A stretch of DNA of 64,000 bases, from assembly GCF_003202285.1 (NCBI RefSeq), contig NZ_MASW01000007.1, positions 580,090 to 644,089 of the forward strand, given 5' to 3'. Positions within the stretch are counted from its first letter, which is position 1; every line of letters begins with the position of its first letter. The DNA comes from Prauserella muralis (GTDB taxonomy: Bacteria > Actinomycetota > Actinomycetes > Mycobacteriales > Pseudonocardiaceae). The notes beneath the pieces are model-generated. The model saw only the letters and a program-made list of their open reading frames with translations. It was not told the DNA's origin and ran no database searches. Below, piece by piece: positions 32,984-42,473 of this stretch. The position numbers and the translations under genes were made by a program.

Positions 32984-34402
32984 TTAGCGGGTCTTCTTCG
33001 GCTTCTTCTCGCGCACCCGGACGTTGATCCGCACCGGGCTGCCCTTGAACCCGAAGCGTTCGCGGAACTTGCGCTCGACGAACCGCCGGTAGCCCGCCTC
33101 CAGGAAGCCCGTGGTGAACAGCACGAGCGTCGGCGGCCGGATGCCGGCCTGGGTGGCGAACAGGATCTTCGGCTGCTTGCCGCCGCGCACGGGCGGCGGC
33201 GTGGCGGCGACCAGGTCCGACAGCCAGCCGTTGAGCTGGCCGGTCGGTACGCGCTGGTCCCAGGACTGCAATGCCGTGCGCAGGGCGGGCGCGAGCTTGC
33301 GCACGGCCCGGCCGGTGAGGGCGGAGACGTTGACCCGCTCGGCCCACGGCACCCGCACCAGACCGCGGTCCAGCTCGCGGTCGAGCTGGTGCCTGCGCTC
33401 GTCGTCGACGAGGTCCCACTTGTTGAACGCCAGCACGAGCGCGCGGCCCGCCTCGGCGACCATCGTCACCACCCGCAGGTCCTGTTCGGACACCGGCTCG
33501 CTGGCGTCGAGCAGCACGATCACCACCTCGGCCGCGTCGATGGCGCTCTTGGTGCGCAGCGAGGCGTAGTACTCCATGCCGCTGGCGGTCTGCACGCGCT
33601 TGCGCAGGCCCGCCGTGTCGACGAAGCGCCACAGCTGCCCGTCCAGCTCCACCAGCGAGTCCACCGGGTCCACGGTGGTGCCCGCCACCGAGTCCACGAC
33701 GGCGCGCTCCTCGCCGGTGAGCTTGTTCAGCAGGCTTGACTTGCCGACGTTCGGCTTGCCGACGAGCGCCACCCTGCGCGGCCCGCCCGCGGTGGTGCCG
33801 AGGTCGCGCGGCGCTTCGGGCAGCGCGTCCACGATCGCGTCGAGCAGGTCGCCCGAGCTGCGCCCGTGCAGGGCGCTCACCGGGTGCGGCTCGCCGAGGC
33901 CCAGCGACCACAGCGACGCGGTCTCGGCCAGCAGCCGCTCGTCGTCGACCTTGTTGGCCGCGAGCAGCACGGGGCGCTTGGAGCGGCGCAGGACCCTGGC
34001 CACCGCCTCGTCGGTGGTGGTGGCGCCCACCGTGGCGTCCACGACGAGCAGCACGGCGTCCGATGTGGACATCGCAAGCTCGGCCTGCGCGGCCACCGAC
34101 CCCTGCAGCCCGCTCGCGCCGGGCTCCCAGCCGCCGGTGTCGACCACGGTGAAGCGGCGGCCGTTCCACAACGCGTCGTAGGCCACGCGGTCGCGCGTGA
34201 CGCCGGGCACGTCCTGCACCACCGCCTCCCGGCGGCCCAGGATGCGGTTGACCAGTGTGGACTTGCCCACGTTGGGCCTGCCCACCACCGCCAGCACCGG
34301 CTGGGCGAGCGCGGGCTCCTCACCGCCTTGCCCGTCGGCCGCCTGCTCGTCGAGCCGGAGGAACTCCGCCTCGTCGGACCACGTGCCGTCTGCCTCGGTC
34401 AT
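32984..34402 (-). CDS. der: Ribosome-biogenesis GTPase Der (EngA)
   Basis: 472 aa with two tandem GTPase domains, each complete: first [15 protein letters not shown] (P-loop) with DTGGW and NKVD; second [14 protein letters not shown] with DTAGL and NKWD. A C-terminal KH-like domain and the basic tail KKPKKTR follow. Der matures the 50S subunit. The start overlaps the stop of the acyltransferase gene by 4 bp. The gene order der-plsC-cmk matches other actinobacteria. Confidence 0.95.
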   Translation of the reverse strand: MTEADGTWSDEAEFLRLDEQAADGQGGEEPALAQPVLAVVGRPNVGKSTLVNRILGRREAVVQDVPGVTRDRVAYDALWNGRRFTVVDTGGWEPGASGLQGSVAAQAELAMSTSDAVLLVVDATVGATTTDEAVARVLRRSKRPVLLAANKVDDERLLAETASLWSLGLGEPHPVSALHGRSSGDLLDAIVDALPEAPRDLGTTAGGPRRVALVGKPNVGKSSLLNKLTGEERAVVDSVAGTTVDPVDSLVELDGQLWRFVDTAGLRKRVQTASGMEYYASLRTKSAIDAAEVVIVLLDASEPVSEQDLRVVTMVAEAGRALVLAFNKWDLVDDERRHQLDRELDRGLVRVPWAERVNVSALTGRAVRKLAPALRTALQSWDQRVPTGQLNGWLSDLVAATPPPVRGGKQPKILFATQAGIRPPTLVLFTTGFLEAGYRRFVERKFRERFGFKGSPVRINVRVREKKPKKTR

Positions 34403-35046
34403 GTCTGTCGTGTCTCTTTTCTCTGTGAATCAAGCTCTCGCACGAGCGCGGCGAGCGTGCCGCGGATCGTCTCGGTGGCCTCGGTGAGCCCGGCACGGCC
34501 GGGACCGACCGCGACGGCGAACGGTTCGCCGACCAGCAGGTCCACCGGGGGCCGGAACCGGCGGCCCGACCCGGGGGGCCGCAGCGTGCCGCGCACCGCC
34601 ACCGGAAGCACCACGGCCCCGGACGCGCGCACCAGCCACGCCGCGCCCTGGTGAGCCTCGCGCACGTCGCCGGACCCGCGCGTGCCCTCGGGGAACACCC
34701 CGACCATGCCGCCACGGGACAGCACGTCCCTCGCCGTCAGCAGCGGCGTGCGGTCCGGCGCGCCCCGCCGGACCGGGATCTGGCCGATGCGGCGCAGCCC
34801 CCAGCCCGCCGGGCCGGCGAACATCTCCTCCTTGACCAGGAACACCGAGCGGCGCGGCAGCATTCCGAACAGCAGCTGCGGCTCGATCATCGTGCTGTGG
34901 TTGGCCACCAGCACCACGGGTCCCGTGCGCGGGACGCGGGCCGTCCCGGTCACCCGCACCCGGTAGGCGGGCCGGTAGAGGTGACGGGCGATGCCCCTGG
35001 CCACGTCGTGCAGCCACGGGGTGGCACCGGAGGGCAGTCCCGTCAC
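34399..35046 (-). CDS. 1-acyl-sn-glycerol-3-phosphate acyltransferase-like (PlsC family)
   Basis: 215 aa. The catalytic block I region reads [13 protein letters not shown]: the usual H-X4-D is H-X4-E here. Block [12 protein letters not shown] and VVLPVAVRG are conserved. The family transfers acyl groups to lysophospholipids at the membrane; the first ~25 residues contain no clear signal. It overlaps der and cmk by 4 bp each, so the three form one translational unit. Confidence 0.85.
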   Translation of the reverse strand: MTGLPSGATPWLHDVARGIARHLYRPAYRVRVTGTARVPRTGPVVLVANHSTMIEPQLLFGMLPRRSVFLVKEEMFAGPAGWGLRRIGQIPVRRGAPDRTPLLTARDVLSRGGMVGVFPEGTRGSGDVREAHQGAAWLVRASGAVVLPVAVRGTLRPPGSGRRFRPPVDLLVGEPFAVAVGPGRAGLTEATETIRGTLAALVRELDSQRKETRQT

Positions 35047-35786
35047 CGGCGGGCACCCACCCCGTCGCCGAGCAGCCCACGCCGGCTCGCCAGCTCCGAC
35101 AGCGCCACGATCACCTGCTCGACGGTCAGCTCCGAGGTGTCGAACAGCACCGCGTCCTCGGCGGGCCGCATCGGGGAGGCTGCCCTCGACGAGTCGAGGC
35201 GGTCCCTGCGGTCCACCGACGCCAGCGCCTCCGCCGCCGTGGACTCCCGGCCCGCCGCCGTGTCCTGGGCGTTGCGCCGCGCGGCGCGCACCTCGGGCGA
35301 GGCGGTGAGGAACACCTTCAACGGCGCGTCGGGCGCGACGACCGTGCCGATGTCCCTGCCGTCCACGACGATCCCGCCGACGGTGCCGAGAACGTGCTCG
35401 ATGATGCGGCGCTGGCCGGCCACCAGCACCTCCCGCACCTCGGGCACGGCCGACACCGGCGACACGGCGACGTTGACCGGCTCGGTGCGGATGGCCTCGG
35501 CCACGTCCTGTCCGGCGAGCCGCGCGTACGGCCGCTCGGGGTCGGTGCCGATGCTCAGCTCCACGTTCCTGGCGAGCGTGGCCACCGCGGCCGTGTCCGC
35601 GGGGTCGATGCCCGCCCGCAGCACGGCGAGCGTCACCAGCCGGTACATCGCACCGGTGTCGAGGTAACCCGCTCCGAGCGTGGCGGCCAGCCTGCGCGCC
35701 ACCGTGGTCTTGCCGGTCCCCGAGGGGCCGTCGAGGGCCACCACGCCGCGGAGCGCCGCGCTCCTGCCCGCCCCGTCCTGCGCCAC
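35043..35786 (-). CDS. cmk: Cytidylate kinase
   Basis: 247 aa from GTG 35786 with GAGGAG 8 bp upstream; the frame is open further 5' but there is no support for an earlier start. P-loop ALDGPSGTGKTTVARRLA, GAGYLDTGAMYRLVTL and VVDGRDIGTVV are the CMP/dCMP-binding and catalytic signatures. It makes CDP from CMP and ATP. In most actinobacteria it directly follows rluB; here an Mrp antiporter operon lies between. Confidence 0.93.
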   Translation of the reverse strand: MAQDGAGRSAALRGVVALDGPSGTGKTTVARRLAATLGAGYLDTGAMYRLVTLAVLRAGIDPADTAAVATLARNVELSIGTDPERPYARLAGQDVAEAIRTEPVNVAVSPVSAVPEVREVLVAGQRRIIEHVLGTVGGIVVDGRDIGTVVAPDAPLKVFLTASPEVRAARRNAQDTAAGRESTAAEALASVDRRDRLDSSRAASPMRPAEDAVLFDTSELTVEQVIVALSELASRRGLLGDGVGARR

Positions 35787-35842
35787 CGACCGTTCTCCTC
35801 GCTTCTCGCCGACTGGTTGCGGCGTCCTATTCTGCCTGCCGC

Positions 35843-36184
35843 TCAGCGGCGGTCCGCACGCAGGCGCTCGTCCAGCTCGTCGAGGACGAGGACGGACGGC
35901 TCGCAGGCGCCCGTCCGGTAGGCGACACCGCCGAACAGCTGAGCGAGCACGGGCGCGGTGATGACCTGGAACAGCCCGGCCAGCCCGAGGGCCAGCGCGT
36001 CGCCCAGTTCCAGGCGCACCGCCGCGCCGGCGAGCACGAGCAGCAGCCCGAGCGTCTGCGGCTTGGTCGCCGCCTGCAACCGGGTAGGCAGGTCGGGAAA
36101 GCGCACCAGGCCGAGGGCGCCGAGCAGGCAGAACAGTGCGCCCGAGAGGAGCAGCACCGCGCAGATCACGTCGCGCACGATCAT
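35843..36184 (-). CDS. mnhG: Mrp Na+/H+ antiporter subunit G
   Basis: 113 aa from ATG 36184, with a 4-bp overlap with mnhF. Three hydrophobic segments and the family stretch LLGALGLVRFPDLPTRLQAATKPQTLG are diagnostic for MnhG/PhaG. A hydrophilic tail of about 30 residues is present. It is the last gene of the seven-gene operon. Confidence 0.92.
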   Translation of the reverse strand: MIVRDVICAVLLLSGALFCLLGALGLVRFPDLPTRLQAATKPQTLGLLLVLAGAAVRLELGDALALGLAGLFQVITAPVLAQLFGGVAYRTGACEPSVLVLDELDERLRADRR

Positions 36185-36447
36185 CGGTGCTCCTCCCAGC
36201 GCTCGACGAGCCGCACGGCGCTGACCGAGCCGATGAAACTGAGCAGCGCCACCGACAGCAGCAGCACGACGTCGAGACCACGCATGCTCGCCGCCATGCC
36301 CACCGCCACGCCGGCGACGATCAGCACGAGCAGCACGTCCAGGGCCAGCACCCGGTCGAGCGTGCGCGGCCCGCGCAGCATCCGCCACAGGGTGAGCAGC
36401 CCGGCCGCCGCCAGCAGGCCGAAGGTGAGTGTGAACACGACCGTCAC
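36181..36447 (-). CDS. mnhF: Mrp Na+/H+ antiporter subunit F
   Basis: 88 aa from GTG 36447, with GGGAGG 5 bp upstream. Three predicted membrane helices; LRGPRTLDRVLALDVL is the conserved MnhF/PhaF loop. It is a small integral subunit of the multisubunit monovalent cation/proton antiporter. Confidence 0.92.
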   Translation of the reverse strand: MTVVFTLTFGLLAAAGLLTLWRMLRGPRTLDRVLALDVLLVLIVAGVAVGMAASMRGLDVVLLLSVALLSFIGSVSAVRLVERWEEHR

Positions 36448-36461
36448 GAGTGCCTCCCTAG

Positions 36462-37034
36462 CTACCGTCCCGGCGCGCGCTCCGGCGACGCGGCTCCGGA
36501 CTTGCGTCGCGCGTGCGCCCGCTCGTGCACGTCGGCGGCCTCCTCGGCGGGTCCCAGCGCCCGCACCACGCGCACCTGCAGTTCCAGCGCCTGGTCGTGG
36601 GCCCTGTCGGCCTCCTCCCGCGTGCGCACCCCCAGCGAGTACACGTAGAAGACGTGCCCCCGGCGGTCGATCTGCAGCACGAACGTGTCGGGCGTGAGCG
36701 ACACCAGGTTCGCCGAGGTCGCGATCACGTGGTCCACGTCGGACAACACGGGCACGGCGACCACGGCCGCCCGCACCTTCCCGCCGTACTGCAGCACCTC
36801 CCTGGACGTGCGGACGGCCGAGGTGACCAGATCGACCAGCACGTACCCGGCGAGCCGGGCGAGCCGCAACGGCCGCAGCAGCGGAAGCCTGCGGGTGGGC
36901 AGCGGAAAGAGCAGCAGCACCGCCAGCGCCACGATCACGGCGCCGAGCAGCGCCAGCGGGTCCGCCGAGCCCCACAGCAGCAGCCACACCAGCACCAGCC
37001 AGGCGAACACCGACAACGAGAACCGGCTTCTCAT
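36462..37034 (-). CDS. mnhE: Mrp Na+/H+ antiporter subunit E
   Basis: 190 aa. Two N-terminal hydrophobic segments, then a soluble domain with SLTPDTFVLQID and VYVYSLGVRTRE-like strands typical of MnhE. The C-terminal ~35 residues are charged and probably disordered. It overlaps mnhD by 4 bp. Confidence 0.9.
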   Translation of the reverse strand: MRSRFSLSVFAWLVLVWLLLWGSADPLALLGAVIVALAVLLLFPLPTRRLPLLRPLRLARLAGYVLVDLVTSAVRTSREVLQYGGKVRAAVVAVPVLSDVDHVIATSANLVSLTPDTFVLQIDRRGHVFYVYSLGVRTREEADRAHDQALELQVRVVRALGPAEEAADVHERAHARRKSGAASPERAPGR

Positions 37035-38563
37035 CCGCTGCTCCCCTCCAGCACGGCGGCCCGGTACGGGCCACGGTCGAGCAGGTCGGTGGCGGCGCGC
37101 TCGCTCAGCGTCGACAGCGGCCCCGCGAGCGCGGCGACGGCCAGCCCGGCCACCACGACCCCGCCCGCGGAGGCGAGCATCGGCTTCGACGTCACCCCGG
37201 TGCCGACCGTGACCTCGTCGGTCGGGTCCACGTCCGGCACCGGCGGGCTCGGCTCACCCCAGAAGGCGCTCACCCAGACCCTGGCCATCGCGTACAGCGT
37301 CAGAAAGCTCGTGAGCACCGCGGCCGCCGTCACGACGTAGGCCATCGGGGTGGCGACCTCCGCGCCCGCGCGCAGCAGCACCACCTTGGCGACGAACCCG
37401 GACAGCGGCGGGAGCCCGGCCAGGCTGAGCGCGGGCAGCGCGAACAGCGCGGCGACTCTCGGGTGGGTTCTGGCCACGCCGGACATGTCGCGCAGCGACG
37501 CCGTCCCGGTGTGCCGGGTGACCAGCCCGCTGACCAGGAACAGCGCGGCCTGCACGGCGATGTGGTGCACGACGTAGAGGATCACGCCGGTCAGCCCGGC
37601 GACGGTGAACAGCGCCAGCCCGAACAGCATGTAACCGATGTGGCTGACCAGCAGGAACGACAGCATCCGGTTGAGGTCGTTCTGCGCGATGGCGCCGAGC
37701 GCCCCGACGAGCATCGTCAGCAGGGCCACTGCCAGCAGGAAGGCCCAGTCGCCGTGCTCGCCGAACAGCAACGTCTGCGTGCGGATGATCGCGTACACGC
37801 CCACCTTGGTGAGCAGTCCGGCGAACACCGCGGTCACCGGCGTGGGTGCCGTCGGATAGCTGTCCGGAAGCCAGAAATGCAGCGGAACCACCGCGGCCTT
37901 GATGCCGAACACCACCACCATGAGCAGCGCGAGCCCCGCCTTGGCGCCCTCCGGCAAGGCGTCGATCCGGCCGGAGAGGTCGGCCAGGTTCACCGTGCCC
38001 GTCGCCGCGTACACGAACGCGACCATGGTGAGAAACAGCAGCGACGACGTGAGGCTGACGATGACGTAGGTCATGCTCGCGCGCACGCGCGGGGCGTTGG
38101 TGCGGCGGCTGATCAGCACGTACGACGCCGACAGCATCACCTCGAACGCCACGAACAGGTTGAACAGGTCACCGGTGAGGTAGGCCAGCGACACCCCGGC
38201 GGAGAGGACGAGATACATCGGGTGGAAGGCCACCGACGCCGACCGGGGGCCGTGGTCGCTGGCGCGCTGCCCGATCGCGAACACCAGCACGCCCAGCATC
38301 ACCACGATCGAGACGAGCAGCAGCAGGGCGGCCAGGCGGTCGGCCACGAGTGTGATGCCCATCGGCGGCGCATAGCCGCCCACCCGCAGCACCACGGGGG
38401 CGCCGCGATCCGCCGCGACGAGCAGCGCACCCGCGACGGCGGCGATCGCGGTGAGCACGCTGACGCTGAGCACCCGCTGCACCGCCGCGATGGGCCCGGC
38501 GACCAGCGACAGCGCCGCCGCCAGCAGAGGCAGCAGCACGGGCAGTGCGACGAGCGTGCTCAC
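37031..38563 (-). CDS. mnhD: Mrp Na+/H+ antiporter subunit D
   Basis: 510 aa, about 14 hydrophobic helices. It is homologous to NuoM/N proton-channel subunits: FVAFEVMLSASYVLI contains the key TM5 Glu, and KAAVVPLHFWLPDSYPTAPTP is the conserved TM7-8 lysine/proline region. It forms one of the two proton/cation pathways of the complex. It overlaps mnhC by 4 bp. Confidence 0.93.
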   Translation of the reverse strand: MSTLVALPVLLPLLAAALSLVAGPIAAVQRVLSVSVLTAIAAVAGALLVAADRGAPVVLRVGGYAPPMGITLVADRLAALLLLVSIVVMLGVLVFAIGQRASDHGPRSASVAFHPMYLVLSAGVSLAYLTGDLFNLFVAFEVMLSASYVLISRRTNAPRVRASMTYVIVSLTSSLLFLTMVAFVYAATGTVNLADLSGRIDALPEGAKAGLALLMVVVFGIKAAVVPLHFWLPDSYPTAPTPVTAVFAGLLTKVGVYAIIRTQTLLFGEHGDWAFLLAVALLTMLVGALGAIAQNDLNRMLSFLLVSHIGYMLFGLALFTVAGLTGVILYVVHHIAVQAALFLVSGLVTRHTGTASLRDMSGVARTHPRVAALFALPALSLAGLPPLSGFVAKVVLLRAGAEVATPMAYVVTAAAVLTSFLTLYAMARVWVSAFWGEPSPPVPDVDPTDEVTVGTGVTSKPMLASAGGVVVAGLAVAALAGPLSTLSERAATDLLDRGPYRAAVLEGSSG

Positions 38564-38943
38564 CGGCCCGCCTCCTCGGCCTCGCCGAGCTCACGCCGGC
38601 GCAGCCGATGGTCCTCGATGTCGTCCTGCACCTCGTCGTGACCGAGCAGCACCCACGAGCGGTAGCTGAGAGCCAGCAGGAACGTGGTGAGCCCGAAGGT
38701 GATGACGATGGCGGTCAGCGCGAGCGCCTGCGGCAGCGGGTCGGACATGGCCGCGGCGGGCACGATGCCGACGAACGCCGGTCCGCCGGGTGGCCCGCCC
38801 GCGGCCTGCAGCAGCAGGTTGGCGCCGTGCCCGAGAATCACCAGCGCGAGGATGATGTGCATCAGCGAGCGCTGCATGAGCAGGTAGAAGCCCACTCCGT
38901 AGAGGCCGCCGAGCAGCACGGCCGTCGTCACGTCCACCGTCAC
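38560..38943 (-). CDS. mnhC: Mrp Na+/H+ antiporter subunit C
   Basis: 127 aa from GTG 38943, overlapping the mnhB stop as GTGA. It is related to NuoK: three helices with GVGFYLLMQRSLMHIILALVILGHGANLL and QALALTAIVITFG, containing the conserved acidic/His positions. A charged tail (HDEVQDDIEDHRLRRRELG) is added. Confidence 0.92.
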   Translation of the reverse strand: MTVDVTTAVLLGGLYGVGFYLLMQRSLMHIILALVILGHGANLLLQAAGGPPGGPAFVGIVPAAAMSDPLPQALALTAIVITFGLTTFLLALSYRSWVLLGHDEVQDDIEDHRLRRRELGEAEEAGR

Positions 38944-39500
38944 CGGCGCTCCTCCTCCGCTCGTCGCCGCTCCCGCTCCTGTTCGCGCTCCAGGTCCCTG
39001 GTCTCGATGCCGGCGCCGAGACTGCGCAGCAGATCCAGCACGAGGCCGACGATGAGCAGGTACACGCCGATGTCGAAGAACAGGTTGGTGGCGAGCTTGA
39101 CGTCGCCGAACCCGGCGACGTGCCACTCCCAGTGCGTGCTGGCGAGCACGGGATGGCCGAACGCCACCGGGACGAGCGCGGTCAGTACCGCCACGGAGAG
39201 ACCGGCCCCGATCACCGCGGGCGGCTTGATGCGCGCCGCGGAGGCGAGCTCGACGCTGCCGCCCGCGACGTAGCGCAGCACGAACGCGAGGCCCGCGACC
39301 AGCCCGCCGCTGAACCCGCCTCCCGGGGCGTGGTGCCCGGCGAGCAGCAGGTAGACCGAGAACACGAGCACGGTCGGGAACAGCACGCGGACGGTGACCT
39401 CCAGCTGCAGCGAACGCGGCCAGCCCTCCGACCCGCGTTCGCTGCGCAGCCACGCCTCGGTGGGCAGGTCCCACTGCTCCCAGTCCTGGCGCTCGGTCAC
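38940..39500 (-). CDS. mnhB: Mrp Na+/H+ antiporter subunit B
   Basis: 186 aa from GTG 39500 (GTGA overlap with mnhA). The hydrophobic core contains GHHAPGGGFSGGLVAGLAFVL, the near-invariant MnhB motif, and a C-terminal KLATNLFFDIGVYLLIVG. The last ~15 residues are almost all Arg/Glu. Confidence 0.92.
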   Translation of the reverse strand: MTERQDWEQWDLPTEAWLRSERGSEGWPRSLQLEVTVRVLFPTVLVFSVYLLLAGHHAPGGGFSGGLVAGLAFVLRYVAGGSVELASAARIKPPAVIGAGLSVAVLTALVPVAFGHPVLASTHWEWHVAGFGDVKLATNLFFDIGVYLLIVGLVLDLLRSLGAGIETRDLEREQERERRRAEEERR

Positions 39501-41860
39501 GCTGTCACCTCCTCGTCCTCGCGCTGGCCGCGGTCGCCGTCGGCGGTCGGCAGCGCACGGCGGCGGGCGCTGCGGGCGGCGAGGCCGAGGCTCGCGGCCC
39601 CTGTCGCGGCGACGAGCAGCACCGTGATCTCGCCGAGCGTGTCGAGCGCGCGGAAGTCGACGATGATGGCGTTGACGACGTTGGTGGCGCCGGCCTCGTC
39701 CTTGGCGCTCGCGACGTAGGCCGCGCCCGCCTCGGAGGGCCGTTCGCGGAGGCTGGAGAACACCAGCGTCAGCAGCGCGACGAACGCGCCACCGGCGCAG
39801 GCCACCACCAGCCGGGTGCGGTGCCGCAGCGGGGACTCCCGCTCGACGCGCCGGAACGCGGGCGGGAAGCGGCGCAGCACGAACACGAACACGACGAGGG
39901 TCAGCGTCTCGACCAGCACCTGGGCCAATGCCAGATCGGGGGCGCCGACCACGAGGAACACGCCGCCGATGGCGTAGCCGACCAGCCCGGTCAGCAACAC
40001 GGCCGTGAGCCTGCGCCGCGCGAACGGCACGGTCGCCGCGGCCGCCAGGGCGAGCACCGTCAACGGCAGCTGCAGTGCCGAGTTCCACGCCCGCGGGCTC
40101 AGCTGCTCGATCGGGCCGGTGAGCAGGCCCACGGCGGGCACACCGATGACGGTGACGAGGATGATCCCGACGTAGGCGGGCAGCGACCCGGTCTGCAGGC
40201 GGCTGGTGACCCCGCGCGCGAGGGCTTCGAGCCCGACGACGGCAGCGCGGTAGCCGCGCTGGGCGTCGAGCACGCCGGGCAGTGCCGCCCCCGCCCGGGT
40301 CGCCGCCGCGGTGCGCCGGTACAGCAGATAGCCCGCGGCCAGCACGATCGCCGACTCCAGCAGCGGCGGGGTGAAGCCGTGCCACAGCTCCAGGTGATAG
40401 GTGGCCGCGCCGAAGACACCCGCGTAGTCCCCGGCGAGCAGCTCCGCCACGCCCGGTGCCACCCCCAGCACGACGCTGGCCGCCACGGGCACCGCGACCG
40501 CGGTGGTGAGCACCACGCCGGGGCGTCCGACCTCGCCCGGCTCCGCACCCCGGCCGCCGAACGCGCCGATGAGAAACCGCAGCGTGTAGGCCACGGTCAG
40601 CACGGAGCCGGCGAGCACGCCCACCAGCACCAGCGCCGAGCGCGGATCCGCGTGCGTGAAGGCCTTGAACGCGGCCTCCTTGGCGACGAAGCCCACCAGC
40701 GGCGGCAGCCCGGCCATCGACGCGGCGGCGAGCGTGGCGCACGCCGCCAGCAGCGGCCAGCGCCTGCCCAGCCCGGACAGCTCCCGCACGTCCCGGGTGC
40801 CCGCCCTGGTGTCGATCACCCCGGCGGTGAGGAACAGCGCCGACTTGAACAGCCCGTGCGCGAGCAGCAGGGCCGCACCGGCGAGCGCGGCGGTGTAGGT
40901 GCCCACGGCGAGCAGCACGAGCAGGAACCCGAGCTGGCTGACCGTGCCGAACGCGAGCAGCAGCTTCAGGTCGTGCTGGCGCAGCGCCCGCCAGCCGCCG
41001 AGCACCATCGTCGCCAGCCCGATCACCACCAGCGGCACCCACCACACCGGGCGTTCCGCGAAGGCGGGCGCCAGCCGGGCCACCAGGTACACACCCGCCT
41101 TCACCATGGCCGCGGCGTGCAGGTAGGCGCTCACCGGTGTCGGTGCGACCATCGCCGCGGGCAGCCACGGGTGGAACGGGAGCTGCGCCGACTTGGTGAA
41201 CACCCCGACGAGCACGAGCACGATCCCGGCCACCGCCACCCCGCCGCCCGGCGGGCTGGCCACGAGTTCGGAGACGCGGAACGTGCCCGCGGCGGTGCCC
41301 AGCAGGATCAGCCCGAGCAGCATCGCGAGGCCGCCCAGGATCGTCACCAGCAACGCCTGCTTGGCGGCGCGCCGCGCCTCGCCCTTCAGCCCGTTGCCGC
41401 CGACCAGCAGGAACGAGCAGATGGAGGTCAGTTCCCAGAACAGGTACAGCGACAGCACGTCGTCGGCGAGGACCAGCCCCAGCATGGCGCCCGCGAAGAG
41501 CACCAGCACCGCGGCGTCCCGGCCGATGCCCTCCTCGCCCCGCGAGGCGTAGCGCGTGAAGTAGGCCAGCACCACGGCGCCGATACCGGACACGAGCACG
41601 GTCATCAGCAGGGCCAGCGCGTCGAGCCGGACAGTGAACTCCAGACCGGCGACCGGGGCCCACGCCAGCGACTCGGTGCGATACCCCGCCGTGTACCGGA
41701 CCAGCGCGAGCCCGAGGGTCGCCAGCACCACGACGGACCCGACGGCGAAGGCCGCCCGGCCCCAGCGTCGGGCGACGGCCGGAAGCACCGCGGCCGTCGC
41801 GACGAGCGCGGCGATCGCGATCAGCACCGTGCCCGCGTACCCGTGCCGTGGCGTGCGCAA
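39497..41860 (-). CDS. mnhA: Mrp Na+/H+ antiporter subunit A
   Basis: 787 aa. The N-terminal two thirds are NuoL-like with ~16 helices: FWELTSICSFLLVG (TM5 Glu), KSAQLPFHPWLPAAMVAPTPVSAYLHAA (TM7-8 Lys/His). The C-terminal part has the DUF4040 and MbhE-like modules (APDLALAQVLVETLTLVVFVFVLRR, DFRALDTLGEITVLLVAATGAASL). It drives Na+(K+)/H+ exchange and alkaline pH and salt tolerance. The start at TTG 41860 is uncertain; GTG 41827 is possible. It is the first gene of mnhA-G and divergent from khtT. Confidence 0.93.
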   Translation of the reverse strand: MRTPRHGYAGTVLIAIAALVATAAVLPAVARRWGRAAFAVGSVVVLATLGLALVRYTAGYRTESLAWAPVAGLEFTVRLDALALLMTVLVSGIGAVVLAYFTRYASRGEEGIGRDAAVLVLFAGAMLGLVLADDVLSLYLFWELTSICSFLLVGGNGLKGEARRAAKQALLVTILGGLAMLLGLILLGTAAGTFRVSELVASPPGGGVAVAGIVLVLVGVFTKSAQLPFHPWLPAAMVAPTPVSAYLHAAAMVKAGVYLVARLAPAFAERPVWWVPLVVIGLATMVLGGWRALRQHDLKLLLAFGTVSQLGFLLVLLAVGTYTAALAGAALLLAHGLFKSALFLTAGVIDTRAGTRDVRELSGLGRRWPLLAACATLAAASMAGLPPLVGFVAKEAAFKAFTHADPRSALVLVGVLAGSVLTVAYTLRFLIGAFGGRGAEPGEVGRPGVVLTTAVAVPVAASVVLGVAPGVAELLAGDYAGVFGAATYHLELWHGFTPPLLESAIVLAAGYLLYRRTAAATRAGAALPGVLDAQRGYRAAVVGLEALARGVTSRLQTGSLPAYVGIILVTVIGVPAVGLLTGPIEQLSPRAWNSALQLPLTVLALAAAATVPFARRRLTAVLLTGLVGYAIGGVFLVVGAPDLALAQVLVETLTLVVFVFVLRRFPPAFRRVERESPLRHRTRLVVACAGGAFVALLTLVFSSLRERPSEAGAAYVASAKDEAGATNVVNAIIVDFRALDTLGEITVLLVAATGAASLGLAARSARRRALPTADGDRGQREDEEVTA

Positions 41861-41975
41861 ACCCGGTGAGGCGGTGAGCCGTCGTCAACCGGGACCGGCC
41901 TCTGCGAAGCAGCCACGGAGCCCCGGCGACAGCCGGCACGGTCGCGCGGCAGGATGAAGGACCCGGTGAGCTACG

Positions 41976-42467
41976 GTGGAGAGTGTGAACGTCGAAGTGA
42001 CTCCCCTGCCGGGAATCGGCGTCCGTAAGGACTTCGCGCTGGACAACGGCCGCCGGGTCGGGGTGGTGACCCACCGGGACGGCAAGATCGAGCTGATCGT
42101 GTCCAAGTCCGACGATCCCGACGCCTGCCTGGCGTCGTTGCCGCTGACCAGCGACGAGGCCGGCGCGCTTGCGAACCTCCTCGGAGCACCGCAACTGGTG
42201 GCGCAGCTGACCGAGGAGCACCGCGAGGTGCCCGGGATCAACACCAAGCAGATGACCATCAAGAGCGGCACGCCGTACGACGGCCGCACGCTCGGCGACA
42301 CCGCGATGCGCACCCGCACCGGGGTCTCGGTGGTGGCGGTGATGCGCGCGGGCCAGGTGCATCCCTCGCCCGCACCGGAGTTCACGTTCACGGCGGGCGA
42401 CGTCCTGGTCGTGGTGGGTACGGCCGAGGGCCTGGAGGCCGCCGTCAAGATCCTGCACCACGGCTGA
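41976..42467 (+). CDS. khtT: Regulatory subunit of CPA2 K+/H+ antiporter (KhtT-like, RCK_C domain)
   Basis: 163 aa. The N-terminal half (LPGIGVRKDFALDNGRRVGVV) matches the KhtT/AmhM family; the C-terminal half is an RCK_C/TrkA-C domain (MRTRTGVSVVAVMRAGQVHPSPAPEFTFTAGDVLVVVG), which in Bacillus KhtT binds c-di-AMP. Start GTG 41976; GTG 41985 is equally possible. It is followed 6 bp later by the antiporter gene and divergent from the Mrp operon. Confidence 0.88.
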   Translation: MESVNVEVTPLPGIGVRKDFALDNGRRVGVVTHRDGKIELIVSKSDDPDACLASLPLTSDEAGALANLLGAPQLVAQLTEEHREVPGINTKQMTIKSGTPYDGRTLGDTAMRTRTGVSVVAVMRAGQVHPSPAPEFTFTAGDVLVVVGTAEGLEAAVKILHHG

Positions 42468-42473
42468 GGTTCC

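Noticed and set aside
35787..36281. N-terminal extension of cmk to 36281
   Set aside because: The upstream in-frame stretch overlaps mnhG out of frame and is low-complexity; GAGGAG precedes GTG 35786.
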